From positions 1 to 7,844 of the forward strand of contig WOZN01000072.1 in assembly GCA_011620245.1 (NCBI GenBank): a DNA stretch of 7,844 bases, in the 5' to 3' direction. The notes under the pieces were generated by a model that saw only the letters and a program-made list of their open reading frames with translations, was not told the origin of the DNA and searched no databases. This stretch comes from Acidovorax sp. Lineage in GTDB: Bacteria; Pseudomonadota; Gammaproteobacteria; Burkholderiales; Burkholderiaceae_C. Below, in pieces: positions 1-6,142 of this stretch; the stretch's first letter is position 1, and the number at the start of each line of letters is the position of its first letter. The translations under genes and the position numbers were made by a program.

Positions 1-2004
1 TCGCCCGGGGGCCTGCGCGACCTGCAGATGATTTTGTGGGTGGCACGCGCCGCCGGCCTGGGCCGCAACTGGAAAGAGCTGGCAGCCAGCGGCCTGGCCA
101 CGGCGTTCGAAGTGCGCCAGATCGAGCGCAACGAGGCCCTGCTGTGCCTGGTGCGGGCACGCCTGCATGCCATTGCCGGGCGCCGTGAGGACCGGCTGGT
201 GTTCGACCTGCAGACGGCCGTGGCCGAATCGTTTGGCTACCGCTCTCAGGCGCCCGATGGTACGCGCCTGCCCATGCGCGCCAGCGAAACCCTGATGCGC
301 CGCTATTACTGGGCGGCCAAGGCGGTGTCGCAGCTCAGCCAGATCCTGCTGCTCAACATCGAAGAGCGCCTGAACCCCTCGACCCACGAGCCGCGCCGCA
401 TCAACGCGCGCTTCTTTGAAAAAGCCGGACTCATCGAAGTGGCCAGTGACGACCTGTACATACGCGATCCCCATGCGATCCTGGAGACCTTTTTGCTCTA
501 CCAGACCACCGTCGGGCTCAAGGATCTTTCAGCACGCACCCTGCGTGCGTTGTACAGCGCACGCAGCGTGATGGATGGCGCCTTCCGGCGCGACCCGGTC
601 AACCGCGCCACCTTCATGCGCATCCTGCAGCAGCCCTCGGGCATCACGCAGGCCATGCGGCTCATGAACCAGACCTCGGTGCTGGGGCGCTACCTGTGGG
701 CGTTTCGCGGCATCGTGGGGCAAATGCAGCACGACCTGTTCCACGTCTACACCGTGGACCAGCATATCCTCATGGTGCTGCGCAACATGCGCCGCTTCTT
801 CATGGCCGAACATGCGCATGAATACCCGTTTTGTTCGCAGCTCGCCGCCGGCTGGGACAAGCCGTGGATCCTCTATGTCGCCGCACTGTTCCACGACATC
901 GGCAAGGGCCGCGGCGGCGACCATTCGCAAATTGGTGCCATGGAAGTGCGGCGCTTTTGCCGCCACCATGGCGTGGACCGGGAGGACGCCAAACTCATCG
1001 AGTTCCTGGTCAGCGAGCACCTGGGCATGAGCCGCATCGCCCAGAAGGAAGACCTGAGCGATCCCGACGTGATTGCAGCCTTTGCGCGCCGCGTCGGCAA
1101 CGAGCGCTACCTGACGGCGCTGTACCTGCTCACGGTGGCCGATATCCGCGGCACCAGCCCCAAGGTCTGGAATGCCTGGAAAGGCAAGCTGCTGGAAGAC
1201 CTGTACCGCGCCACCCTGCGCACGCTGGGCGGCCGGGCCCCCGACGCAGCCGCCGAAATCGAGGCCCGCAAACGCGAGGCGCTGGTGCTGCTGGCACTCA
1301 ACGCCCTGCCCTTCGAGGCCCACAAGGCACTGTGGGCCACGCTCGATGTGAGCTATTTCATGCGCCACGAGGCTGCCGACATTGCCTGGCACACACGCCA
1401 CCTTTCTCGCCATGTGGGTGCCGCCCACCCGGTGGTGCGCGCGCGCCAGTCGCTCGCGGGCGATGGATTGCAGGTGATGGTTTACGCACCCGACCAGGCA
1501 GACCTGTTTGCCCGCATCTGCGGTTACTTCGACCGTGCCGGCTTCAGCATTCTGGATGCGCGCGTGCACACGACCAACGACGGCCACGCGCTCGACACCT
1601 TCCAGGTTGTGGCCTCGGCCCTGCCCGGCCATTACCGGGAACTCACGTACATGGTCGAAAACGACCTCATGCGCGCCATCGAAACCGGAGGGCCGCTGCC
1701 CGACCCGGCCGCCAAACGCGTGTCACGCCGCGTCAAGAGCTTTCCGGTGGCGCCACGCGTGACGCTGCGCCCGGACGAGAAAGCCCAGCGCTGGCTGCTG
1801 GCCATCTCGGCGAGTGACCGCGCCGGTTTGCTCTATCTGGTGGCCCGCATCCTGGCGCGCCACCAGCTCAGCGTGCAACTGGCCAAGGTGAGCACGCTGG
1901 GAGAACGTGTCGAAGACACCTTCCTGATCCAAGGCCCCGAGTTGCAAAACAACGCCAGGCAGATCGAGATCGAGACCGAGTTGCTGCAGGCCCTCTCGGC
2001 CTGA
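1..2004 (+). CDS. glnD: [Protein-PII] uridylyltransferase / uridylyl-removing enzyme, 5' end missing
   Basis: GlnD adds UMP to, or removes it from, the PII signalling protein according to glutamine level, and so controls glutamine synthetase and the nitrogen response. It is a cytoplasmic enzyme. The frame is open from base 1 and begins inside the gene with SPGGLRDLQ, the conserved stretch just after the nucleotidyltransferase active site. The ATG at 28 is therefore internal, and roughly 200 N-terminal residues, including the catalytic GG/DxD part, lie off the window. Of the 667 residues seen, the HD domain covers about 240-390: H248, D253 and H255, then the [13 protein letters not shown] block with H298-D299 and H308, and D381 in the ADIRGTS block. 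Two ACT domains follow, near 488-565 ([16 protein letters not shown]) and 597-667 ([15 protein letters not shown]); these bind glutamine in the family. The HD residues look intact, so the uridylyl-removing half should work. It ends in TGA and is convergent with the next gene. Confidence 0.97.
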   Translation, partial: SPGGLRDLQMILWVARAAGLGRNWKELAASGLATAFEVRQIERNEALLCLVRARLHAIAGRREDRLVFDLQTAVAESFGYRSQAPDGTRLPMRASETLMRRYYWAAKAVSQLSQILLLNIEERLNPSTHEPRRINARFFEKAGLIEVASDDLYIRDPHAILETFLLYQTTVGLKDLSARTLRALYSARSVMDGAFRRDPVNRATFMRILQQPSGITQAMRLMNQTSVLGRYLWAFRGIVGQMQHDLFHVYTVDQHILMVLRNMRRFFMAEHAHEYPFCSQLAAGWDKPWILYVAALFHDIGKGRGGDHSQIGAMEVRRFCRHHGVDREDAKLIEFLVSEHLGMSRIAQKEDLSDPDVIAAFARRVGNERYLTALYLLTVADIRGTSPKVWNAWKGKLLEDLYRATLRTLGGRAPDAAAEIEARKREALVLLALNALPFEAHKALWATLDVSYFMRHEAADIAWHTRHLSRHVGAAHPVVRARQSLAGDGLQVMVYAPDQADLFARICGYFDRAGFSILDARVHTTNDGHALDTFQVVASALPGHYRELTYMVENDLMRAIETGGPLPDPAAKRVSRRVKSFPVAPRVTLRPDEKAQRWLLAISASDRAGLLYLVARILARHQLSVQLAKVSTLGERVEDTFLIQGPELQNNARQIEIETELLQALSA

Positions 2005-2021
2005 GCGAGTCTGAATGTCAG

Positions 2022-2044
2022 CCCGCCGACGCCATGTTGGCGGG
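2022..2044 (+). terminator. Stem-loop after glnD (possible terminator without T-run)
   Basis: A 9-bp stem (CCCGCCGAC with GTTGGCGGG, loop GCCAT) starts 17 bases after the glnD stop. The seventh pair is a G-U wobble when read on the plus strand but an A-C mismatch when read on the minus strand, so the structure is better formed in glnD RNA. No T-tract follows, so it may be a 3' stabilising hairpin or a Rho-assisted stop rather than a full intrinsic terminator. Confidence 0.4.
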
Positions 2045-2050
2045 TGGGGC

Positions 2051-2080
2051 CTGGCATCTTCAGGCATCTTCAGGCATCTC
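2051..2080. repeat. 10-bp tandem repeat, three copies
   Basis: Three adjacent decamers of the form CAGGCATCTT. The first has T for A at position 2 and the third ends in C. They lie between the glnD hairpin and the stop codon of the minus-strand SSB-like gene, seven bases beyond that stop. They are not part of either reading frame. The likely origin is slippage duplication; no function is apparent. Confidence 0.85.
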
Positions 2081-2087
2081 CGGGCGA

Positions 2088-2402
2088 TCACGGGTGGGTG
2101 TCGCTGGCGTCGTAGGCGGTCAGCACACGGTGCGCCACCATGTCCAGCGCGGGCCGGGTGTTGCCCTGCCTGTCCGTCCAGACCCGTGGCGTAAGGCCCC
2201 CGGCCAAGGCAATGGGTTCGCCCTCTCCCAGCGCCTGCAGAGCCGAGCACACGGCGGGCTCAAAACCGATCACATTCACGATCAGCGTTTCGCCATCGCC
2301 ACTGGTGGCCAGCACCTTGGCGACAACAAAGGGCTTGCCGGCCTTGTCCGTGCGCAGTTCTGCCGGCCCAAAAAGCTTTCCTGCAATGAGTCCACTGATC
2401 AT
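2088..2402 (-). CDS. Small SSB-like OB-fold protein
   Basis: This 104-residue protein resembles the OB-fold domain of bacterial single-stranded DNA-binding proteins, and similar short proteins are usually annotated as SSB in Comamonadaceae. The pattern fits: a first strand ISGLIAGKLFGPAELR (2-17), GKPFVVAKV (22-30), VNVIGFEP (42-49, the position of the SSB 'HRVVLFGK' strand), LGEGEPIALAGGLTPRVWTDRQG (58-80, like SSB 'KGSQVYIEG...RKWTDQSG') and a last strand ALDMVAHRVL (85-94). It stops soon after the fold, ending DASDTHP, so it has no glycine/glutamine-rich linker and no acidic DDDIPF-type tail for recruiting partners. It is therefore unlikely to be the main replication SSB. A PriB-like or accessory ssDNA/RNA-binding role is possible but is inference. 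A weak GGAAA lies upstream of the ATG. It is separated from tRNA-Pro by a strong terminator, so it needs its own promoter, which I could not identify. The gene is moderately certain; its role is not. Confidence 0.8.
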   Translation of the reverse strand: MISGLIAGKLFGPAELRTDKAGKPFVVAKVLATSGDGETLIVNVIGFEPAVCSALQALGEGEPIALAGGLTPRVWTDRQGNTRPALDMVAHRVLTAYDASDTHP

Positions 2403-2416
2403 GAGATTTCCGGTAT

Positions 2417-2444
2417 GGGGGGGATGGGGGGATGGGGGACAGGG
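2417..2444 (+). other. Potential G-quadruplex, G7-AT-G6-AT-G5-ACA-G3
   Basis: Four G-runs (7, 6, 5 and 3) separated by loops of only 2, 2 and 3 bases lie on the plus strand, starting 15 bases upstream of the SSB-like start codon. This meets the usual four-tract, short-loop rule for a very stable quadruplex. The G-rich strand is the template strand for the SSB-like gene, whose leader RNA would carry the C-runs. The long homopolymers are also prone to slippage. The sequence pattern is certain; any biological role is inferred. Confidence 0.7.
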
Positions 2445-2486
2445 CCAGACAAGATGTCAGACCAGATGACACTGGACGCACATGGC

Positions 2487-2520
2487 AAAAAAGCCCAGAA
2501 CCTTTCGGCTCTGGGCTTTT
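2487..2520 (-). terminator. Intrinsic terminator of tRNA-Pro
   Basis: Read on the minus strand, AAAAGCCCAGA pairs with TCTGGGCTTTT (11 bp). Three further pairs (GCC with GGT) close a GAAA tetraloop, and the T-run extends to six. It begins 8 bases after the encoded CCA of tRNA-Pro, as expected for a tRNA operon terminator. Four Ts also follow on the plus strand, so it may work weakly in that direction too. Confidence 0.92.
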
Positions 2521-2528
2521 GCTGTCAA

Positions 2529-2605
2529 TGGTCGGCGTGGCGGGATTCGAACTCGCGACCCCTTGCACCCCATGCAAGTGCGCTACCAGGCTGCGCTACA
2601 CGCCG
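2529..2605 (-). tRNA. tRNA-Pro, anticodon GGG, CCA encoded
   Basis: All arms of the cloverleaf can be read on the minus strand. The acceptor stem CGGCGTG pairs with CACGCCG, with the C1-G72 pair typical of bacterial proline tRNA and discriminator A73. The D-arm contains AGCCTGGTAGCGC. The anticodon stem CTTGC/GCAAG encloses loop ATGGGGT, giving anticodon GGG. The T-arm contains the GTTCGAATC loop. The genome encodes the 3' CCA (2529-2531), for a total of 77 bases. GGG reads the CCC and CCU proline codons, and CCC is common in this GC-rich sequence. It sits 30 bases downstream of the merR stop, a position conserved in beta- and gammaproteobacteria as I recall it, and has its own promoter and terminator. 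No partial copy of its 3' end is visible nearby, so there is no sign of an integrated element using it. Confidence 0.98.
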
Positions 2606-2616
2606 ACAAGACTTAA

Positions 2617-2644
2617 ATTATATACAGAAAAGTTCTCAGTTCAG
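2617..2644 (-). promoter_or_regulatory. Promoter of tRNA-Pro, overlapping the merR 3' end
   Basis: A perfect TATAAT -10 box (2622-2617, minus strand) lies 11 bases before the tRNA 5' end, placing the start of transcription about 5 bases before the mature tRNA. The best -35 is weak: CTGAAC (2644-2639), 3 of 6 to consensus at a 16-base spacing, and it lies across the merR stop codon. The A/T-rich block here contrasts sharply with the GC-rich surroundings. The -10 is convincing, the -35 is not. Confidence 0.7.
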
Positions 2645-3094
2645 AGAAAGCAGCGCACGGATTTCAAATAATTCCTGACGCACCGCATTGCTGTTGAGCA
2701 ACGCACCAGCAGCATCGCCGCTGGCGCCCTGCGCGTTGTCACCCTGCGCGTTGTCACCCTGCGCGTTGTCGCCCTGCGCAGGCACGGACACCGGTTCCGA
2801 CGCCCACATTTCCGGGAGCGCTTCAGCCTGTGCCGCTGGCAGCAGATCCTGCAAACGGTTGCGCGCCCCGCTGATGGTGAAGCCCTGGTCGTACAGCAGG
2901 TCGCGAATACGCCGGATCATGAGCACCTCGTGGTGCTGGTAATAGCGGCGATTGCCCCGCCGTTTCATGGGGCGCAACTGGGTGAATTCCTGCTCCCAAT
3001 AACGCAGGACATGTGGCTTGACGCCACACAACTGCGCAACTTCACCAATCGTGAAATACCGCTTGGCGGGGATGGAAGGAAGCTGGGTACCCAT
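2636..3094 (-). CDS. Short MerR-family transcriptional regulator
   Basis: A 152-residue protein with an N-terminal MerR winged helix-turn-helix: KRYFTIGEVAQLCGVKPHVLRYW (11-33) is the HTH, RRGNRRYYQHHEVLMIRRIRDLL (45-67) the wing and second helix pair, followed by GFTISGARNRL (71-81). It has no metal- or drug-binding C-terminal domain. Instead there is a low-complexity linker (about 85-130) with AQGDN repeats and a short terminal helix RQELFEIRALL (139-149), which is also seen in relatives of this position. Such regulators lie directly downstream of ihfA in many beta- and gammaproteobacteria; their target is not known to me. I chose ATG 3094 because homologous sequence begins at KRYFTIGE. A longer in-frame start at 3247 would overlap ihfA and add 51 residues of implausible sequence. 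The Shine-Dalgarno is weak, and 97 bases separate it from ihfA. Effector and target genes cannot be predicted. Confidence 0.9.
   Translation of the reverse strand: MGTQLPSIPAKRYFTIGEVAQLCGVKPHVLRYWEQEFTQLRPMKRRGNRRYYQHHEVLMIRRIRDLLYDQGFTISGARNRLQDLLPAAQAEALPEMWASEPVSVPAQGDNAQGDNAQGDNAQGASGDAAGALLNSNAVRQELFEIRALLSLN
2726..2779. repeat. 15-bp tandem repeat inside merR (3.6 copies)
   Basis: Three full 15-base units (RCCCTGCGCGTTGTC on the plus strand) are followed by 9 bases of a fourth. Units 2 and 3 are identical; the first and the partial fourth differ by one base. The period is a multiple of three, so it encodes (AQGDN)n in MerR at residues 107-123, and copy-number change would shorten or lengthen the linker without breaking the frame. 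Confidence 0.95.
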
Positions 3095-3191
3095 GGGTGC
3101 TGGTTCGGACGACAAGTTGATTAGCGTACAGCAGACGGCCCCAGGACGCCACACCGAAGCCACATTTCGACCAGCAAAATGGGGGCAAATT

Positions 3192-3524
3192 TCATGCAGG
3201 AGCAGAAGCGGCGGACTGGATCTGCTCCTTGAGCTTGCTGCTGGCATGGAACGTCACCACCCGGCGCGCCTGGATGGGGATGGCTTCACCCGTGCGCGGG
3301 TTGCGGCCCGGTCGCGGCGCCTTGGTGCGGATCTGGAAATTTCCAAAACCCGATAGCTTGACGTCCTTGCCCTCCACCAGGCTCTGCGAGATCAGGTCGA
3401 AGAACGCATCGATCATGTCCTTGGACTCGCGCTTGTTCAACCCGATCTGATCGAACAGGAGATCGGCCAGTTGCGCCTTGGTCAGCGCAGGCGTTTCGAT
3501 ACTTTCTACCGCAAATTCAATCAT
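3192..3524 (-). CDS. ihfA: Integration host factor subunit alpha
   Basis: IHF alpha pairs with IHF beta to bind and sharply bend DNA at specific sites in promoters, replication origins and recombination sites of the nucleoid. The 110-residue protein shows the HU/IHF fold in order: helices [20 protein letters not shown] (15-34) and [14 protein letters not shown] (36-49), the saddle strand [12 protein letters not shown] (55-66) and the DNA-embracing arm [13 protein letters not shown] (72-84), with the intercalating proline at P76, then [15 protein letters not shown]. The sequence 'ARRVVTF' and the arm identify the alpha rather than the beta subunit or HU. It has about ten extra N-terminal residues and a slightly extended C-terminus compared with the 99-residue E. 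coli protein. The start is supported by GGGAG (3536-3532) seven bases upstream. Only 18 bases separate it from pheT, so it is almost surely co-transcribed with pheT, as in E. coli. Confidence 0.97.
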   Translation of the reverse strand: MIEFAVESIETPALTKAQLADLLFDQIGLNKRESKDMIDAFFDLISQSLVEGKDVKLSGFGNFQIRTKAPRPGRNPRTGEAIPIQARRVVTFHASSKLKEQIQSAASAPA

Positions 3525-3542
3525 GTCGGCGCTCCCGTTTCT

Positions 3543-6011
3543 TCATCCAACACGCAGCCGTCCACCGGTGCGGGCGGCCAGTTGGGCCACGACAGCCTGT
3601 ACGGCAGTTTCGATTTCGGCTTCCGTCAGCGTTGCCTCGTCGCGCCCCAGCGTCAGGCGCACCGCCAGGCTTTTCTCGCCAACAGCCAGCCCGCCTGCGG
3701 GGGCCACCTCGCCAGCGCGCAAGGGCCTGGGTCGGTACACATCGAACAGCACGGCAGAACGCAGCATGGTGCCGGGCAAGGCCGAGGTGATGGCATCCAT
3801 CACCTCGGCGTATGTCACGCGCTCGGCCACCACCACGGCCAGGTCACGCTCCACCGGCTGGTGCCTGGCCACGGGCTTGAACTGCGGCACCACGCGCTGC
3901 AGCACGGCGTCGAGTTCCAGCTCGAACATCACCGGCGCCTGCGGCAGCTCCCATGACTGGCGCCACTGCGGATGCAGCTCGCCCACGAAGCCGATGGCGC
4001 ACCCCTTCATCCGCACGCGTGCGCAGCGCCCGGGGTGCATGGCGGGGTGAGTGGCTGCCTCGAAGGTGGCCTGCATGGGGGCCAGCAACGCCTCCACATC
4101 GCCCTTCACATCGAAGAAGTCGATGGCCTGCTCCTTGCGGCCCCATTGCAGCATATCGTTCGGGCCATAGGCCAGCCCGGCCACGCGCATGGGCTGGTGG
4201 AAGCCCTCCACGGTGGTATCGGTGTTCTTCACGCTCGCATCGCGCAGGAACACGCGGCCCAGCTCGAACACGCGCACGCGCTCGGCCTTGCGGTCCAGGT
4301 TGAACTTCAAAACTTGCAGCAGAGAACCCAGCAGGGTAGAGCGCATCACGCTCATCTGGCTGGCAATCGGGTTGAGCAGCCTGATGGGCTGCGGGTTGGC
4401 CGCCAGCCCATGCTCCCAGCGCTCTTCCACGAAGCTGAAGTTGATCGTCTCCTGGTAGCCCAGGCCCGCGAGCTGGCGGCGCACCGCGAACGGGCTGCGC
4501 GTGGCCTCGGCGGCGAGCTTAGGGGTGATGGGCGCCAGCGGCGGCGTGGTGGGCAGGTTGTTGTAGCCCACCATCCGCGCCACTTCCTCGATCAGGTCTT
4601 CCTCGATCGTGAGGTCGAAGCGGTATGTTGGCGGCGTCACGGTGAGCGTGCCTTCGCCCCCTTCGCCCCCTTCGCCTTCTTTCACGGACAATCCCAGGCG
4701 CTGCAGGGCGCCCGCGCATTGCGCTTGCGTGAGCGGCATGCCGATGACCTTGGCGGCGCGTGCCACGCGCAGCGTGACGGGCTGCGGCGCGGGCAGGTTC
4801 ACGGACTGGTCGTCCATCGGGCCGCAGGCCGTCTCGGGCGTACCGCAGATGTCGATGACCAGTTGGGTGATGTGCTCGATATGCTCCACGGTCAGGCCCG
4901 GGTCCACGCCGCGCTCGAAGCGGTGGCCCGCATCGGTCGAGAAGTTGTAGCGGCGCGAGCGCCCCGCGACGGCCTTGGGCCACCAGAATGCGGCCTCGAT
5001 GTAGATATGCCTGGTTTCATGAGACACGGCCGTGGCATCGCCACCCATGATGCCGGCCAGCGATTCGACCTGATGCCCATCGGCGATCACGCCCACCTTC
5101 TCATCGACGGTGATGGTGTTGCCGTTGAGCAACTTGAGCTGTTCGCCCGCCCGGCCCCAGCGCACGTCCAGGCCGCCGTGGATCTTGTCCAGATCGAAGA
5201 TATGCGAAGGGCGTCCCAGCTCGAACATCACATAGTTCGAAATATCCACCAGCGGCGACACGCCACGCTGGCCGCAGCGTGCCAGGCGGTCCAGCATCCA
5301 CTGCGGGGTGGTAGCGCGCGTGTTCACGTTGCGCACGATGCGGCCCGAGAAGCGGCCACACAGGTCGGGCGCGCTGACCTTCACGGGCAGCATGTCGGGC
5401 AGCGCGGCTTTCACGGCAGGGAACGACGGCTGCTGCAGCGGTGCGCCCGTCAGTGCAGATACCTCACGCGCGATGCCATAGACGCTCAGGCAATGCGCCA
5501 GATTGGGCGTGAGCTTCAACGTGAACAGAGTGTCGTCCAGGTTCAGGTGCACGCGGATGTCCTGGCCCACGGGCGCAGAGGCGTCCAGCTCCAGCAGGCC
5601 GCCATGGTCTTCCGACAGCTTGAGTTCGCGCGCCGAGCACAGCATGCCCTGGCTCTCCACGCCGCGCAGCTTGCCGACCTTGATGAGCAAGGGCTTGCCA
5701 TCGTCACCCGGCGGCAGCTCGGCCCCCACCAGCGCGCAAGGCACCTTGATGCCCACGCGGGCATTGGGCGCGCCGCACACGATATTGAGCAAGGCGCCCT
5801 GCCCGACATCCACCTGGCACACACGCAGGCGGTCGGCGTCGGGGTGCTGCACGGCCTCCTTGATTTCGCCCACGACGATCTTCGTGAACGGCGGCGCCAC
5901 GGGCCGCAGCTCTTCGACCTCCAGGCCCGCCATGGTCAGGGTATCGGCCAGTTCTTGGGTGGTCAGCGGGGGGTTGCAGAATTCGCGCAACCAGGACTCG
6001 GGGAATTGCAT
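3543..6011 (-). CDS. pheT: Phenylalanine--tRNA ligase beta subunit
   Basis: PheT forms the (alpha-beta)2 synthetase with PheS and carries tRNA recognition and proofreading of mischarged Tyr-tRNA-Phe. The 822 residues (family about 790-815) hold the domains in order: N-terminal QFPESWLREF; EMAP-like tRNA-binding fold about 40-150 (IVVGEIKEAVQHPDADRL, NIVCGAPNARVG); B3/B4 editing domain about 215-390 (LVDISNYVMFELGRPSHIFD, SLAGIMGG, YIEAAFW); B5 about 410-485 (YRFDLTIEEDLIEEVARMVG); catalytic-like core about 500-715; and a C-terminal FDX-ACB anticodon-binding domain about 720-822 (FDVYRP, GEKSLAVRLTL, TLTEAEIE). Two low-complexity insertions stand out: GEGGEGGEG at 446-454 and a Pro/Gly-rich stretch at 761-774. 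ATG 6011 is the only plausible start, since an in-frame stop lies about 60 bases upstream with no other start codon between. It has no clear Shine-Dalgarno, and the gap from pheS is long at 131 bases. Confidence 0.98.
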   Translation of the reverse strand: MQFPESWLREFCNPPLTTQELADTLTMAGLEVEELRPVAPPFTKIVVGEIKEAVQHPDADRLRVCQVDVGQGALLNIVCGAPNARVGIKVPCALVGAELPPGDDGKPLLIKVGKLRGVESQGMLCSARELKLSEDHGGLLELDASAPVGQDIRVHLNLDDTLFTLKLTPNLAHCLSVYGIAREVSALTGAPLQQPSFPAVKAALPDMLPVKVSAPDLCGRFSGRIVRNVNTRATTPQWMLDRLARCGQRGVSPLVDISNYVMFELGRPSHIFDLDKIHGGLDVRWGRAGEQLKLLNGNTITVDEKVGVIADGHQVESLAGIMGGDATAVSHETRHIYIEAAFWWPKAVAGRSRRYNFSTDAGHRFERGVDPGLTVEHIEHITQLVIDICGTPETACGPMDDQSVNLPAPQPVTLRVARAAKVIGMPLTQAQCAGALQRLGLSVKEGEGGEGGEGTLTVTPPTYRFDLTIEEDLIEEVARMVGYNNLPTTPPLAPITPKLAAEATRSPFAVRRQLAGLGYQETINFSFVEERWEHGLAANPQPIRLLNPIASQMSVMRSTLLGSLLQVLKFNLDRKAERVRVFELGRVFLRDASVKNTDTTVEGFHQPMRVAGLAYGPNDMLQWGRKEQAIDFFDVKGDVEALLAPMQATFEAATHPAMHPGRCARVRMKGCAIGFVGELHPQWRQSWELPQAPVMFELELDAVLQRVVPQFKPVARHQPVERDLAVVVAERVTYAEVMDAITSALPGTMLRSAVLFDVYRPRPLRAGEVAPAGGLAVGEKSLAVRLTLGRDEATLTEAEIETAVQAVVAQLAARTGGRLRVG
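4652..4678. repeat. 9-bp tandem repeat inside pheT
   Basis: Three adjacent nonamers: CTTCGCCCC twice, then CTTCGCCTT. They encode the GEGGEGGEG run at PheT residues 446-454 within the B5 domain, a loop position that should tolerate length change. The repeat keeps the reading frame. Confidence 0.9.
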
Positions 6012-6049
6012 AGTGTGAAGGGATTCTTTGGCGTTTGCTCTTGAAAAGA

Positions 6050-6127
6050 GAGCTGCTAGCGCTTGTCAAATCTGGATTTCAATATAAAAAGACCTTGAAA
6101 CCCAATGAAATCAAGCGCTGGCAGCTC
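6050..6127. repeat. Long inverted repeat between pheS and pheT
   Basis: Arms GAGCTGCTAGCGCTTG (6050-6065) and CAAGCGCTGGCAGCTC (6112-6127) pair over 16 positions with a single G-T mismatch that becomes a wobble in plus-strand RNA. A second short stem, ATTTCA with TGAAAT (6076-6081, 6106-6111), lies inside, beyond a 10-base bulge on the left side. The core AGCTGCTAGCGC matches a palindromic motif I recall as dispersed between genes in Comamonadaceae; no genome count was possible here. TTTTTT follows the right arm on the plus strand, but no plus-strand gene ends here. It fills most of the 131-base pheS-pheT gap. Confidence 0.85.
6081..6109 (-). promoter_or_regulatory. Possible internal promoter for pheT
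   Basis: Within the loop of the inverted repeat the minus strand reads TTCATT (6109-6104; 3 of 6 to -35 consensus), a 17-base spacer, then TATATT (6086-6081; 5 of 6 to -10). This would start RNA near 6074, upstream of pheT. The region is A/T-rich and chance matches are likely. A perfect TTGACA also occurs at 6069-6064, but its matching -10 (TTTCAA) is poor. Confidence 0.25.
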
Positions 6128-6142
6128 ACTTTTTTGCTGGCT

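Noticed and set aside
529..1632. A 367-codon frame on the minus strand and a 328-codon plus-strand frame inside glnD
   Set aside because: Both overlap the intact HD and ACT domains of glnD in other frames and show no recognisable fold; they are GC-bias shadows.
2005..2528. Genomic island or prophage remnant inserted at the tRNA-Pro 3' end
   Set aside because: No integrase and no repeated copy of the tRNA 3' end is present between the tRNA and glnD; only the SSB-like gene lies there.
3095..3247. Longer start for the MerR regulator at 3247
   Set aside because: It would overlap the end of ihfA, and the extra 51 residues do not resemble any part of the family; similarity begins shortly after ATG 3094.
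3972..6044. A 690-codon open frame on the plus strand opposite pheT
   Set aside because: It is fully antisense to the clear pheT gene, has a composition rich in His, Arg, Gln and Ala typical of GC-rich mirror frames, and shows no domain or ribosome site. It is a codon-bias shadow.
6050..6133. Plus-strand intrinsic terminator (hairpin followed by TTTTTT)
   Set aside because: The shape fits, but no plus-strand gene ends here; the palindrome is better explained as an intergenic repeat, and the loop of 46 bases is long for a terminator.
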